From contig WOAB01000056.1 in NCBI GenBank assembly GCA_027886185.1, forward strand, positions 15,252,001 through 15,316,000: a stretch of DNA of 64,000 bases, given 5' to 3'. The stretch is from Rheum nobile. Taxonomy: Eukaryota > Streptophyta > Magnoliopsida > Caryophyllales > Polygonaceae. The notes under the pieces were generated by a model. That model was not told the DNA's origin. It ran no database searches and was given only the letters and a program-made list of their open reading frames with translations. The translations under genes and the position numbers were made by a program. Below are positions 32,386 to 43,520 of the stretch, piece after piece (the first letter of the stretch is position 1; every line of letters begins with the position of its first letter).

Positions 32386-33599
32386 CTCTATTCTGCTCTT
32401 TTCTCTTGTTGACAAATTGTTGTCTTGTCTCCCTCTCTCCCCTCGCAACGCAGTTATCAGACAAGGTTAGGTTTTCTCCCACATCTTCCTCCTTTTGGTG
32501 ATTAAGAAGTTACCAATTCATAGATTCTGTTGTTTTGATTGTTCTTTCTTAAATTTGTTGGCTTGAATGCGTGATTGCTCACTGATTTTAGTCAATAATT
32601 GAAATTGACAGATTAGGGAATGTGAATTTGGGAATGTGAATGTTTTTTGTTGATCAGTGATTGAAAGTGAAGTGCGTTTCTCTAATTCCATTGTAGCCTC
32701 TCAAACATTGTCAAGTGAATAGGGTGTCAAAATGGCGTTGATTATACCTTAAGTATATGTACCCCAAATGGGCGACCTATAAAAGAAGGGTTAATGGATG
32801 TAGATAGGTTATTCATTCAAATGTTACCATCTTTCTATTAAGTTCCTTGTCATATAGAAAAATATGTGGTCAGTGGATAGTGCCAATATAATATCACTAG
32901 TTTCTCCATATGTTATTAGTCTGGAGCGATGTGGTTGGGCATTGGAAATTTGTGATCTCTGTATTAAGATTTTCCCCACTATATCATGAAAAGGAAGAAA
33001 GATGGTTTTGATTCCTTGCATATTTCTTCAATCTTGAAGGATTTGTAGAGGTTTTGAACCTGGTTACCTCAATTATTGCAACCATGTGTTATATACTTGA
33101 TTTGTACGAGGTACCCCTATAGAGGTTTTCAACCTGATGTAATGCGTCACACTGTATATTATTGCTAAAGAACGTTTAGTACACATAAGTTCGAACAAAA
33201 AGGCATGTCCTTTGTTGGGTTCAGAATCGAGCCCTTCTCCAATTCCATATGGGGAGAATGGAGAGTGAAATGAAATCCACCAAAAACTTGAAAGAAGGTT
33301 CCTTTGTTTTAACCTTTTGAGCTCTCAAGTTTTGCTAGTAGAGTTCAAGTTTATGCTTATGTCTCTTCTTGAATCAGAATAATTTTAAGAAAAAAAGGGT
33401 TATGCTGTTGTAAAATTTAAATAAAGATGAACTAAATTGAATAATTTAAATAAGGAGATCCCCTCTTTCACTACATCATTCTAATGGATGAATATTGAGC
33501 AAAAACTCACACTCTGTTGTAATTTCTATTATTACTTTGAGTTTTGCAGCAAGAATCATTATTTTATCACTTTATGGGCTGGGATTAACAAGCATAAGA

Positions 33600-33735
33600 G
33601 ATCCTAGAAGAGAAACTGGAAAAGCAGCAACTTAGGAAAGGTCTGCTATTGGAATTTAAAAAGGATTATGAAAGGGTATTGCTGGCTGTTGCTCAGAGAC
33701 CGGATGGGAAGAAGAACTGGATGGTGTATGATCAG
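33600..33735 (+). pseudogene. captured ribonuclease II (RNR1-like) exon a
   Basis: Reads EKLEKQQLRKGLLLEFKKDY then ERVLLAVAQRPDGKKNWMVY and DQ, ending at a GT donor (33736). Organellar RNase II/R homologues of plants have this stretch (GLLLEFKKDxxRVLLAVAQRPDGKKNWMV) ahead of the RNB domain. The enzyme is a 3'-5' exoribonuclease of chloroplasts and mitochondria. Only the pre-catalytic region is captured. Confidence 0.8.
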
Positions 33736-33861
33736 GTTTTGATAAGAATAAACCATAATCCTATTAGATAAGCTACTATGTGATGGAATCAAAATTATTT
33801 CTCCCTATCAAGAATATAATTTCTTTTCTCTTATCAGATCTTTTGTTTTTCTAATGGACAG

Positions 33862-33975
33862 AATGGTGTCTCAACTTCTGTTAAACCGTAACAGATAACC
33901 TACATTGTTCCTGGTATAGAAAATTTTGACCATACCCAAATACCAGATTTCATCCAAAGATCCCAGGACAACTTG
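33862..33975 (+). pseudogene. captured ribonuclease II exon b
   Basis: Preceded by GGACAG and followed by GTTAGT. Reads NGVSTSVKP-stop-QITYIV then PGIENFDHTQIPDFIQRSQD and NL, continuing exon a of the RNase II homologue. One CAA has become TAA. Confidence 0.8.
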
Positions 33976-34073
33976 GTTAGTATCATTCCAAATAAATGAT
34001 GTCATTGGATAGGGGCCCGTTTTCTACTTAATCGTTGAATTTACAAAACAATTTAGCATGTAAGTTTATGCAG

Positions 34074-34151
34074 GATCATACGCTGCTTGAATTTGCCTGG
34101 AATGAGCTTCTTGATAAAAACAAGTCAGTGGCTGCGGAGGAGTTAGTTGAG
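34074..34151 (+). pseudogene. captured ribonuclease II exon c
   Basis: Bounded by TATGCAG and GTAGTA. Reads DHTLLEFAWNELLDKNKSVA then AEELVE, in phase with exon b, matching the LLEFAWxELLEKNKxVTxEELAE stretch of plant RNase II. Confidence 0.85.
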
Positions 34152-34221
34152 GTAGTATATTGGTGAAGTTTTATATTCTACTTCTTTGGTTTGGGTAACA
34201 TTTATACTTTGTCACACAAAT

Positions 34222-34269
34222 GATTTTTGGAAGTATGGAGCCTCTTGAAAGCTATTGTGCCCACCATTT
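34222..34269 (+). pseudogene. captured ribonuclease II exon d, start only
   Basis: Reads FGSMEPLESYCAHHLQ, the continuation (MIxGSxEPLESYCAHxLLS) of the same protein, then becomes unrelated. The acceptor is decayed. Confidence 0.7.
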
Positions 34270-35266
34270 ACAGTATATATTGGTTATTAAACTTTGGACC
34301 TTTGCAGATTTTGCATGTGATTAATAGAGGAGATTAGAAGCACATATGAATATCTATTAAGTGAAACTACACATTTAGTATCATATGCAAAGTATGTTAA
34401 TTAGTATATCAACTGAGCACTTAGACACCAAACCTATATACTTATGTAATTGTCAAATAGGTATATCAACTGAGCAATTAGATATCTTTTAAGTGAAACT
34501 ACACATTTAGTATCATATGCAAAGTATGGATAAATGCAATTGTATTTGAACACACTAGGCGGTCAGGACTGTTGCAGGGCACTTGTAAAATGCAGTGTAT
34601 GTAAGATACAATAACCATAATCAAATATAAAACATGACAGTTGCAATTGAAAGGTGTAATGAGGAAACTCTTTTGGGGCCTTGAATAAAGTGTCTATAGT
34701 AAACATGACAGATGAAGTGGTAGTTTTTGGAATTTAAAATGTTTATTGAACTTGGGAGGCTCTTAATTCCTAAGATTTTAGATGCGTGATATTCTATAAC
34801 GAATTCAAATGCAATGATGAGTTTAATTCATGCTTACTACATGGACATGCAGAAACGAGACATGGAAGACTAGATTTCCTGAGTCTATCACAAGTTTAGA
34901 CATGAAAAGCTACTTTCATTCGTTGCCTCTAGGATGTAGAGTATAGTCTTTGGACATGTGAATAAAATCTTTTATAATTCGAAAGTTAGTGACAGGCAAT
35001 TGGAAGTTGAAAATGTCTTTATTAGGGTATGACAACATAGGAAGAGAAGAAAACTGCCATCACTTTTTTGCCTTTACAAATTCCTTGTAATCTAGTCTAA
35101 TACTACGACTACTACTACCTGTATTAGATTTTTCGTCTGACTAGATTTGGTATGAGACCCTCCTCAGTAGTAATGTACAATGGTCCGAATACTGAATGCT
35201 CACTGGTTTGTAACCAAAACTTATAGATATATTTTCACCATTTTCTATTTTTATTGGATTCTGCAG

Positions 35267-35371
35267 GCCCATGCCGCATCAGTTGTGCTAAATTTCAGTG
35301 AAAGTTGTACTCATGAGATCTTAACACCTTACATGGATGGCATAGTTAGCAAATTACTTGTGCTTCTACAG
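35267..35371 (+). pseudogene. captured importin-5 (importin beta-3) exon
   Basis: Exactly 35 codons between TTCTGCAG and GTACAT: AHAASVVLNFSESCTHEILT then PYMDGIVSKLLVLLQ. Plant importin-5/KPNB3 proteins have QAHAASAVLNFSENCTPxIL and PYLDGIVSKLLVLLQ here, a HEAT-repeat region that binds cargo for nuclear import. No stop, both splice sites intact. Confidence 0.9.
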
Positions 35372-35780
35372 GTACATCTTTTTTTCACATTCATAATTAT
35401 ATCGTGTTACAACACGTAACGTTCTTGCATCCACCTCATACAGATCTTCCATTACTTTGTTATCTTTTTAATATCTATCAGTGGTATTTTTATGTAATAT
35501 TTGAAGAAAATCACCTTTCTAGTTTGCGATTTTTAAGTTTTGAATAATTTGATGCCACCAGAGTATGTAACCCAAGTTTGGCAAGTCGATTTTAAAAATC
35601 TGGTGGAAGATTGTCTAGGATCGGAGATTAAATTGTTCATAGTGCCTTTTGTTCTGGGAAGACAAATTACTCATTTTCTAAAGACTCGATCTCCTAAATG
35701 AGCATGTTAACAACATACATACATATGCTTATTCTGGTGGATTATGTGGCTTATCATTTTGATTTGCAAATGGATTGCAG

Positions 35781-35805
35781 AATGGAAAGAAAATGGTACA
35801 GGAAG
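35781..35805 (+). pseudogene. start of next importin-5 exon, cut by a palindrome
   Basis: After GATTGCAG it reads NGKKMVQE, the expected next residues (NGKQMVQEGA) of importin-5. The match ends where a 42-bp hairpin begins. Confidence 0.8.
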
Positions 35806-35842
35806 GTAAGTTAGATTAATCATTTAATCTAACTTACCTTCC
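35801..35842. repeat. perfect 19-bp inverted repeat with 4-nt loop
   Basis: GGAAGGTAAGTTAGATTAA (35801-35819), loop TCAT, then the exact complement to 35842. The flank GATTTGCAAATGGATTGCA (35761-35779) is repeated at 35847-35865, and the left arm recurs at 35898-35919. Confidence 0.95.
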
Positions 35843-35865
35843 ACCAGATTTGCAAATGGATTGCA

Positions 35866-36770
35866 TAATGCATCTAGTTCTAATGCTAATTCAATTAGGT
35901 AAGTTAGATTAATCATTTAATGTCAAACCATAAGCATATTTGAGTTCCTTATATTTTTGTGTTGATTTTTAGGAATCTTGTCGATGAATTTGAGGGGACA
36001 GAAGCTATGTGAATTGCTCAGTGGATGTGTAAAGAGGGACGATGTTACATGAAGGTATGTTTTCAAGTATTTCTTGAGGTTGTTTGTAGCTATATTTAGA
36101 ACATGTTTGCTTGAGGGATTGTTGGTGTTACTGTTGAGTGAAATTTAGTTTCACATGGAGCTGGATGTCAAGATGCATTAGTGTCAAAGAATTATGGTAA
36201 TGATTTAAAGGGAGAAAACAGTAGTCTGAAGTGGTTTTAGCAAAAAAATAATATTTCGGTTTTCTTTTGGATTGCACTTATCAATTGTTGGTGTTATTGA
36301 GTGAAATATATATGTTTGTAGATTCATTCATATAGTTAGTATATTGTTGTTGAGTAGAATTAATTTAGCTTAATTAGGAGGGATTAATCTTATACATTGG
36401 TTATTTTACTTATTTTTTTGCAGGTTGGACAAGCAAGAAAACATGGATATTAGCGGTATATGATTAACATGTCTACTTTTTAGGGTAATGATATTTTGAT
36501 TTTGGTCCATAATTTTGGTATATTAGCACCTCTAGCTAACACTTGGTGTGTTAATTAACACAAGCCAACTCTATATATTTATTCACTTGGTCTTTTGTAT
36601 AGTAGCTAGGTAGTAGGTAGACTTGGGCAAGCTATGCACTTATAAATTGCAACCAACAAGTTTCTTATATAATGAATGGAATTTTAGTATAATATTGCAT
36701 TTTTTTAGCAGGGAAAATATTTATATATATCAGCAAAATTTTTATGGATATATATAATTAATGCACAAAT
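35866..36770. other. CACTA 2 interior without recognised gene
   Basis: A possible further exon lies at about 35974-36055 (LSMNLRGQKLCELLSGCVKR-like, ending at GTATGT) but I cannot assign it. The rest is intron-like, T-rich DNA. Confidence 0.4.
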
Positions 36771-37345
36771 ACAACCGCTGCAATAGGATTTAAACCCGCG
36801 ACAAAAAAAATCTGACAAGTGCTTCGTTAGATCAACAACTGTTGCAATACGTAATCACAACCGCTGCAATAAGTAATCATAACGGTTCCAATAGGTAACC
36901 ATAACCGCTGCATTAGGTAGTTATTACCGCAACATTAGATAATCACAAACCGCTGCAATAGAAAATCACAACGACTAATAGGTAACCAAACCGCTGCATT
37001 AGGTAATAACAACCGCTGCAATTGAACAATCAACCGCTGCAATAAGTCATAAGAACCGCTGCAATAGGTCAATCGACCGCTGCAATAAATCACAACAACC
37101 GCTGCAATAGGTGTTGCAACAACCGCTGCATTAGGTAAATACTAGCAGTTGTCTTAACAAATGAAGCGGTTTTTGTATTACTATCAAAATCGCTGCATTA
37201 GCTCTCAAAAACCGCTTCATTAGGTCTAATGCAGCGCGAGCAGATGAAGCGGTTATAACCGCTACATTAGATGTAAGGCATCGTTTTTGATACTTATTGT
37301 AGCAGTTATTGACCGCTTCCTTAGGTCAATATTGTAGTAGTGTTA

Positions 37346-37649
37346 TTACTTATATATTATAGTTACACATTATGGTTAAGTATTAAGAACTTATTTCTTA
37401 TATACTATAGTTAAACATTATAGTTAAGTATTATGAACTTATTACTTATATACTATAGTTATGCATTATAGTTAAGTATTACAAAATATATTAGTTATAA
37501 AGTATATTTATGCATTATAATTAAGTATTACGTACTTATTACTTATATACTATAGTTACACATTATGGTTAAGTATTATGAACTTATTACTTATAAAGTA
37601 TAGTTATGCATTATAGTTAAGTATTACGAACTTATTACTTATATACTAG
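37346..37649. repeat. 48-bp satellite array, last part
   Basis: About 6 monomers between CACTA 2 and the right TIR of element A. Confidence 0.95.
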
Positions 37650-37650
37650 T

Positions 37651-38187
37651 TGCTAAAGTTTTTATTCTCGTTTTTTGGCTTTTTGGAGGGAAAAACGATA
37701 TCCGTTTTGGATGAATTTTATATATACGGACTCGTATTAAAATTTTATACAAAATTATAGTAGAAAAATGCAGAAAATACAAAAAAGATTCACTACAATG
37801 CGCTATATGTCGGACACCAAATTGTAAAAAAAATGGGTAGGAAGGCTTTGTTTTTTGGATGAATTTTATATGTACGTACTCGTATTGAAATTCTCTACAA
37901 GATTATGGAAAAAAGTGCAATTTTTTTAGTATGGTGTGCATAACTTACGCGCACCAGATAAACTTGAAAAAAAAATATTATGGAACCATGCGCATAAGAT
38001 ACGCGCATAGCTTTGTCAGGGATCACTTTGTGAGCGTAAGTTACGTGCACCAATATTACCCAGACTTTTCAAAAATGGCCATTATACCCCTGTGCGCGTA
38101 GCTTATGCGCACGAAACCATGCTGCTAAGCTACGCACACAGTTTCATATACATTTAGACATAAAATCGCGTGTATATAGCCTTTTTG
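37651..38187. repeat. right TIR of element A
   Basis: Inverse of 25827-26402, including both copies of the conserved block and the GCGCGTAGCTTATGCGC palindrome cluster (37930-38150). Left and right are about 90% alike by eye. Confidence 0.85.
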
Positions 38188-38414
38188 TATTTTTATTAGT
38201 CTCATGTGCAATTCTTTAAGTATTTCCAATGGTTTTTTTGTTAACTATATTGTGTATTTAATTGTTTGTATTTTTTATTTAATCTTCTCATTGTGGTCAA
38301 TATAATTGGGACATTGGAGTAGTAGGTGGTTTACGCCTACATATGGATGCTTATGAAAGATACAGACTACAGTTCATCGAAACTACGAATTATTTTTCGT
38401 GTAGTCTAGTTTTA

Positions 38415-38565
38415 GGGTGTGTTCGGTTTGAATGGGTTGAAGTGGAAGGGGGCACTTCAACTCCCACTTCAACTCCATTTTTCTTAATGTTGGGCGGTAA
38501 CATTAAGCAAATTGCTTAAACTTCAACCAAGTTCAACTCCCACTTTATCTCTTCCGAACGGAGCC
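38415..38565. mobile_element. Tourist-like MITE
   Basis: Ends GGGTGTGTTCGGTTTG and, inverted, GGCTCCGTTCGGAAGA; target duplication TTA (38412-38414, 38566-38568). At 151 bp with TTA duplication it fits the PIF/Harbinger-derived Tourist class. Confidence 0.75.
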
Positions 38566-38568
38566 TTA

Positions 38569-39988
38569 GTGTGTAACAGTGTAAGCTAATGTGTCCAATT
38601 TTTTCAGAGAAAATTTCCGACTTTTGGGTATATATTAATTTTTCATGTCCATGATAAGTCGTTTAAGTTATTTTCTCTCTATTTAGTAAGAAGGTTAACA
38701 AAATCACTAGATGAAAACCAACCACTGTGAGTATAACTAACTCCAATTGATCGAGTCTATATGGGATATAGTTACTTGGGATTGATATGTCTAGGATTCG
38801 TTTAATGGTATCGTCATTAATTATTTTCCTGAGTTTTACTTCATTCTATTATTTATCTCCGTTAAATATTTATTTACTATGGTATTTATATTTAGGGGTA
38901 GGCCCGTCCATAGACATGTGTAAAAGGGACGAGTGATCATGACCCTATCTTTTAGTGGATTTGTTAAAAACACAAAGATGGTATTGTCAAATGGTATAGT
39001 TTTCATTCGCTTACACTAAATCCATGTCATATTTTGACCCTTGTAGTGAGGACTTTAAATCATTTTCTTTCCCTCGTATTTTGTCATGTTCCCAAAACAA
39101 TATGTGGCTCGTTTCCCTACCCTCATTTCTCGCATTTCGTCTAGCTAGTCCTTTATTTTGTACTCCGTATTCATTTTCATCTTTAGTAATTGAAGAGGAA
39201 CACATTCTATGTTCGGCTAAAAAAAACCTAATGGAAAGAAATACGCTCTCTTCTCTCTCCCGAAATTCCAGTGCCCAGCGCCGCCGGTACCCCCCTCCCT
39301 CCCTCCCCCTCACAAACCCTATCGATTAAGCAAATCCCCCCCCCCCTTCCCCCCAAAAGGCCATGGAAATGTATTCTGCTCACAATCTCCTCTCCCACAT
39401 ACTATAATCCATAAAAAACAGGGCTCCGAAAGGACCAATTAGTAGCCCTCAACACCAAAAATCGAACCCTAGGTCACGAGCCTACACTAATTCGAAAGGC
39501 CCTTACTGGGTGTTGATCGAGGAGATCTGGCACCCGTCCAAAGCCCAACGACGGTACTGGAGAGCTTTATTCCCGTTGTGGTATGAAGAAAGCTCGACTT
39601 TGTTGAACCAGCAGAAAAACAGATCTACAAATGTTGAAGACTCTCATCTGGGAGACGGTGTTGACCAACGGAGACCCCTCGGCTGGGACTGGAAGCTAGC
39701 TGCTGATAGGGATTCACGGGCTTTGCTTGGGAGTCATGGGATGAAGCCCCCGCCTATAGACACACCCAGAAGTTTGACCTACGAAAAGCTTACAAGGGAG
39801 ACGACAAAACTACCCAGGTGTTATGTTCCTAACCTTAACACTGGTTTTATTTTACTTGTTTACTGGATCAAAATCCATGTCTATAAATACTGGGCAAAGA
39901 TGATACCCAACTGCACACTCACAATTAGCACTCATTTGAAATACAAAACACACTAAGCTCTTGGTTTCTCTGGGAGGTCATTGAGCAC
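38569..39988. other. non-genic stretch right of element A
   Basis: Includes the right copy of the bracketing direct repeat (38972-39160), a pyrimidine-rich tract (39285-39355, runs of C) resembling a leader, and a 148-residue open frame (39510-39956) with no known domain. I regard that frame as unproven. Confidence 0.45.
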
Positions 39989-41910
39989 TTGGGTCTGGTG
40001 ATAAAGGTGGTTCCATTTCTATACCATAAGATGCATACCACACAACTGTCCATGGAGAGAGGTAACCCCTTATACTCTGAGATTCTTTATTCCGACCCCT
40101 CAGTCAAAAAAATCTCTACAACTACCCTCAAACCCACTTCTGGCATTGTTATCAATGAGCCATCTGAACAAACCTCTAAGAATAATACTAATTGTGAACC
40201 CAACCTACCCTCCTCTAACAAGGATAAGGGGAAAGGTAAACTACATCCTGAAGATTCTTATATCTCAAAACTTGCCAAAGTCAGAGAGAACCTGAAAAAA
40301 CAAAAGGAACTATCTCTTATGGGAAATATCATAGGAAACCCGATGGAGTTCCCGAAAGCTTTCACAAAGCTAAAAAATGACTGGAGATTTTTAAAAGGGG
40401 AGGTTAATTTCTTTGACCGACAATTTGGTTGGTTTGAAATTAATTTCTCCAACTCAAATGACCTAAATAAAATTTGGGAGGGTCGCCCATACGGCCATAC
40501 CATCTCTTTGGCCAATTGTTGCTCCTTAAGCAATGGTTTCCTGGTTTCAACCCCCAAACCGAATCTGTCTCACAACTAGACATGTGGATTCGAATTTCCC
40601 TTCTCCCTTCTGATCTGTACAACAAGGAAGCCATCCAACTCATCCTAGAGGAAAACAAAATCGAGTCCTTTATAAGACTAGACCCCCTTGCACCCAAGAG
40701 AAAATGGGCAAAATATATTAGAATTTGTGCCCATATTGACTTCTCTGAGCTGGTCCCAAGCTATGTTGATATTCCTAATGAGGATGGAACAAATGAGAGA
40801 TATAATGTTTGGTTTGAGGACATCCCAAAAGGATGTGGGAATTGTGAAGACCCTAACCACTTGTTTGTAACCTGCCCACTAAGGAAATACACACCACCCA
40901 AGCTAAACATAGCTATTCAAAAAACCCCTAGCAATGCCTCTACGAACAGTTCCCCTCCCAAACCTGAAAATGGAGAGGACAAGGATGGGTGGACTGAGGT
41001 CAAGACAAAGAAAACAAAGGCTACAACCAGTGAGAAAACTAGTGAGCATGGTCGTAAACCATATGTAGCTCCAAATGGTGGCATTAATATTATATACAAG
41101 CAAGCTCCTCCCCTCAATAACCCCACAAAAAGGCCTTTGAAAACCACCTCTAGATCAAAAAGTGAAACCCAAATCTTTTCTGGGTCCCAGGGTGTATCAC
41201 CAAACTCTAATGTCATCCTTGACAAGGAGAATCCAAGCCAATGTACTGCATATCCCCCTACAAAGATGGGGGATATCCTACATCCAACAACCATTCTCAT
41301 CCCCACCCTAAAAGTTCCCTTTCCCCTGGATTCCATTTGATCACATCTCCCTCTTATGTCACCACCCCTCTTCTTACTACACCTGGTCCTGGATTCCTGG
41401 GAGGGGCAGAAGAAAGGCCATTGAACTTTCCTTTTAATACTACACCAATAACATTCAATACTCCACCCCCCCCCCCCAAATGATGAGCCATCTGAGGAGG
41501 CTAAGAAGATGCCCCTTCCCTCAGTGATCCCCATGCTGGAGGGAGAGGATGTTGAAGCTGAAAAACACAGTTCTGACAACAAGTTCAATATGGAGGAAGA
41601 TGACTTGCTAGAAGATGATGATCCTTTCCTTCTTCTTAATGAAGATGATGGGGCACACTTCTCTGAAGGTGAAATCCACTCCTTACTGCATTCAGATGAA
41701 GAACTAGACCAAGAGGATGACTATTCCTCTGCAGACTCATACCAATCCTTAAAATCTATGCAAACGAACTCTTCCAACACCTCCATGGTCCAAAAATTAG
41801 GTGTCATGATTGTCCATGCATCAACTACATCCACTTATGGCTCTAGCAAAAGGAAGTTGTAGGAAGATGATGGCGACACTGCCTCCTCAGTGCTGATGGG
41901 GGGGGAGAGA
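39989..41910 (+). pseudogene. LINE ORF1 (DUF4283-type, zinc knuckle), broken
   Basis: Frame 39989-40579 reads the N-terminal part (AFTKLKNDWRFLKGEVNFFD), then a frame change near 40500 leads into 40474-41340 with LLLLKQWFPGFNPQTESV, DMWIRISLLPSDLYNKEA, KWAKYIRICAHIDFSELV and a CX2CX4HX4C knuckle (CGNCEDPNHLFVTC, 40834-40875). This is the RNA-binding ORF1 protein of plant L1-like LINEs. The acidic C-terminal part continues at 41509-41862 and past a TAG to about 41925. No ORF2 follows. Confidence 0.8.
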
Positions 41911-41925
41911 GAAACCAAAGATCTA

Positions 41926-42651
41926 AGCTAAGACTTGTTTATGATTAAACCAAGAAGTCGAACACTTTTGGACACCAGTGGAAGCTACATTTCCATTAAT
42001 TTGTGTGAAGGGAAAGCCTTTACATGCCTTTATCTTTTGATATTGCACCCTAGTTTGAGTTCTTGGTGTAACCACTCCTATTCTTACATTTTCTATCTTT
42101 TTATTTTAAGATGTGCACTGTAGAAGGTGTATGAACCTTGCATTTGTATCCCACTTTGGATTATGTTTTCAATTTATGTCTCAGAGTGTGTTGGTTTAAA
42201 CGGTGATACCCTTCAAGGAGCTTATGGCTTATATGCAGAAATCCTGCACTGCCTCAATAAAGGCAAGAATAATATTTCTCATATAACAAAAACTACTAAT
42301 GATCATGAACCCCCTCTAAAAATATTACATAGTGATATACCCCTCTCTGTTTTTTGGTTCACAAATATGCAGAATATCTTGGCTATAAGTACAACGGATC
42401 ACACCAAGAGAGAAAATTATATACCCTCCCATAACAAAGACAAACAGATAAGTATCTATCAACTAACTCTGCATATGGCTAGTTTATGTCATCTCTACAA
42501 CTATACTAATACCAAATATCTTATGACAGGAACAACCAACTACTATCTATGCACCAACATGAGGAAGGCCATGATGTGTTCCTGCCTCCGATGACAAGCC
42601 AAATTGTCAAAGGTGACACCTTTGGATCTAGTCTTGGTTGGGAAGTCACTC
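41926..42651. other. region after LINE ORF1, origin unclear
   Basis: Could be LINE 3' untranslated DNA (T-rich to 42110) followed by unknown sequence with a 155-residue open frame (42127-42594) that matches no family I know. No endonuclease or RT motif is present and no poly(A) tail is clear. Confidence 0.35.
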
Positions 42652-43520
42652 TGTCGTGTCAATCTGCTGTGAAACGCGGTGGTGATGATCGCGATGATGG
42701 GCGGCCGGAGTTGTTGACATCGGTGATAGCGAAGGCGATGACGGGTGTCAAGGCGAAGCTAGCGATGGCGACAACGCGGGGTTGGTGGCGATGGAAGCGA
42801 TTGGTGGAAGGATGGAAAGCGATGACTGAAGCGATTTGATGAAGGATAGATGACTTGAAAGACAAGCCTTTGGTGTCGTAGCGTCAACTACGGAGGAAAG
42901 GGAGATGCGAAGGAAGACTTGGCTTGAAAGATCAAGTGGTTGCCGTAGCATCGGCGGCGGAGGGAATGGGGATGCGAAGATAGAGGGTGACGTCCGATCA
43001 AGGGAAGGAGGATAAACACTCTACTTGAAACCTTGATTAAAATTGAACGTAAGAAATAACAATAACAATGGAGGCTTTAAATAGCCAATGTATCTCGGCT
43101 AAGACCTAATGGGCTTGGGCCGAAACGAGCCTAAGGGCTAGCCCATGCAAGCATGCAAAAGGCACAAAGCCTAAAAGATAGAAAGACTATAAAAGGAAAC
43201 TATCTAAACAAAACGGGAAATACTAAATATAGAAAGTGTATCAAAAGATCGCGATAGATGACGACAAAGGGTCGATCGACTCGCGGGTGTGTGCACGCGA
43301 TGCTGACTGAGAAGAATGCGTTGTTCCGATGCCGATGGTTGCGAGGACGACGAGTCTTGGGTTGGCGTCTGGGCTTCCTTGGCCAGCGACGACGCGTGCG
43401 ACAAGTGACGCGATGGCGGAGGCGATGGCTTTGGACCTAGACCTTGTTACTGGGCCATCTGAGCGATGGCTCAAGGCTTCTTCCTCGTCTTGGGCCGTCA
43501 TGGGAGGCAGGGTCACATCA
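42652..43520 (-). mobile_element. 3' LTR of the gypsy element (left edge uncertain)
   Basis: Begins TGATGTGACC at 43520 after the purine tract at 43521-43530 and probably ends near 42652. As in its relative, the pol tail is coded into the LTR (to 43241). A weak TATA-like CTATTTAAAG is near 43076-43087 on the minus strand. Confidence 0.55.

Larger units (their letters stand above)
31873..37342 (+). mobile_element. CACTA element 2 with captured RNase II and importin-5 exons
   Basis: Ends CACTACTATAATATTGA and, inverted, CACTACTACAATATTGA; target duplication TTA (31870-31872, 37343-37345). Subterminal repeats are AACCGCTGCAATAGGT and its inverse (31900-32150, 36770-37320, over 20 copies). No transposase. 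The 5.5-kb interior contains plus-strand exons of two unrelated host genes. Confidence 0.92.
25827..38187. mobile_element. large TIR element A carrying a 48-bp satellite (MULE-like), with two CACTA insertions
   Basis: Inverted ends of about 550 bp (25827-26402 and about 37651-38187). The termini GGCAATGGCTATATGCACGC and, inverted, CAAAAAGGCTATATACACGC match element B, whose 9-bp target duplication is perfect. Candidate duplication here is TATTTTTA, 8 bp (25819-25826, 38188-38195), low-complexity and therefore weak. Between the TIRs lies a 48-bp satellite array with no transposase. Without the CACTAs it is about 3.1 kb. I infer Mutator-like from B. Confidence 0.7.

Noticed and set aside
26403..37649. 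Regular short repeats that might look like a CRISPR array
   Set aside because: The units are contiguous tandem monomers without unique spacers, and the context is a plant genome; it is a satellite.
25827..38187. Calling element A a solo LTR pair or Helitron
   Set aside because: The ends are inverted, not direct, and there is no TC...CTRR pattern.
39510..39956. 148-residue open frame as a host gene
   Set aside because: No domain, no clear exon structure, and flanked by repeats; left as unproven.
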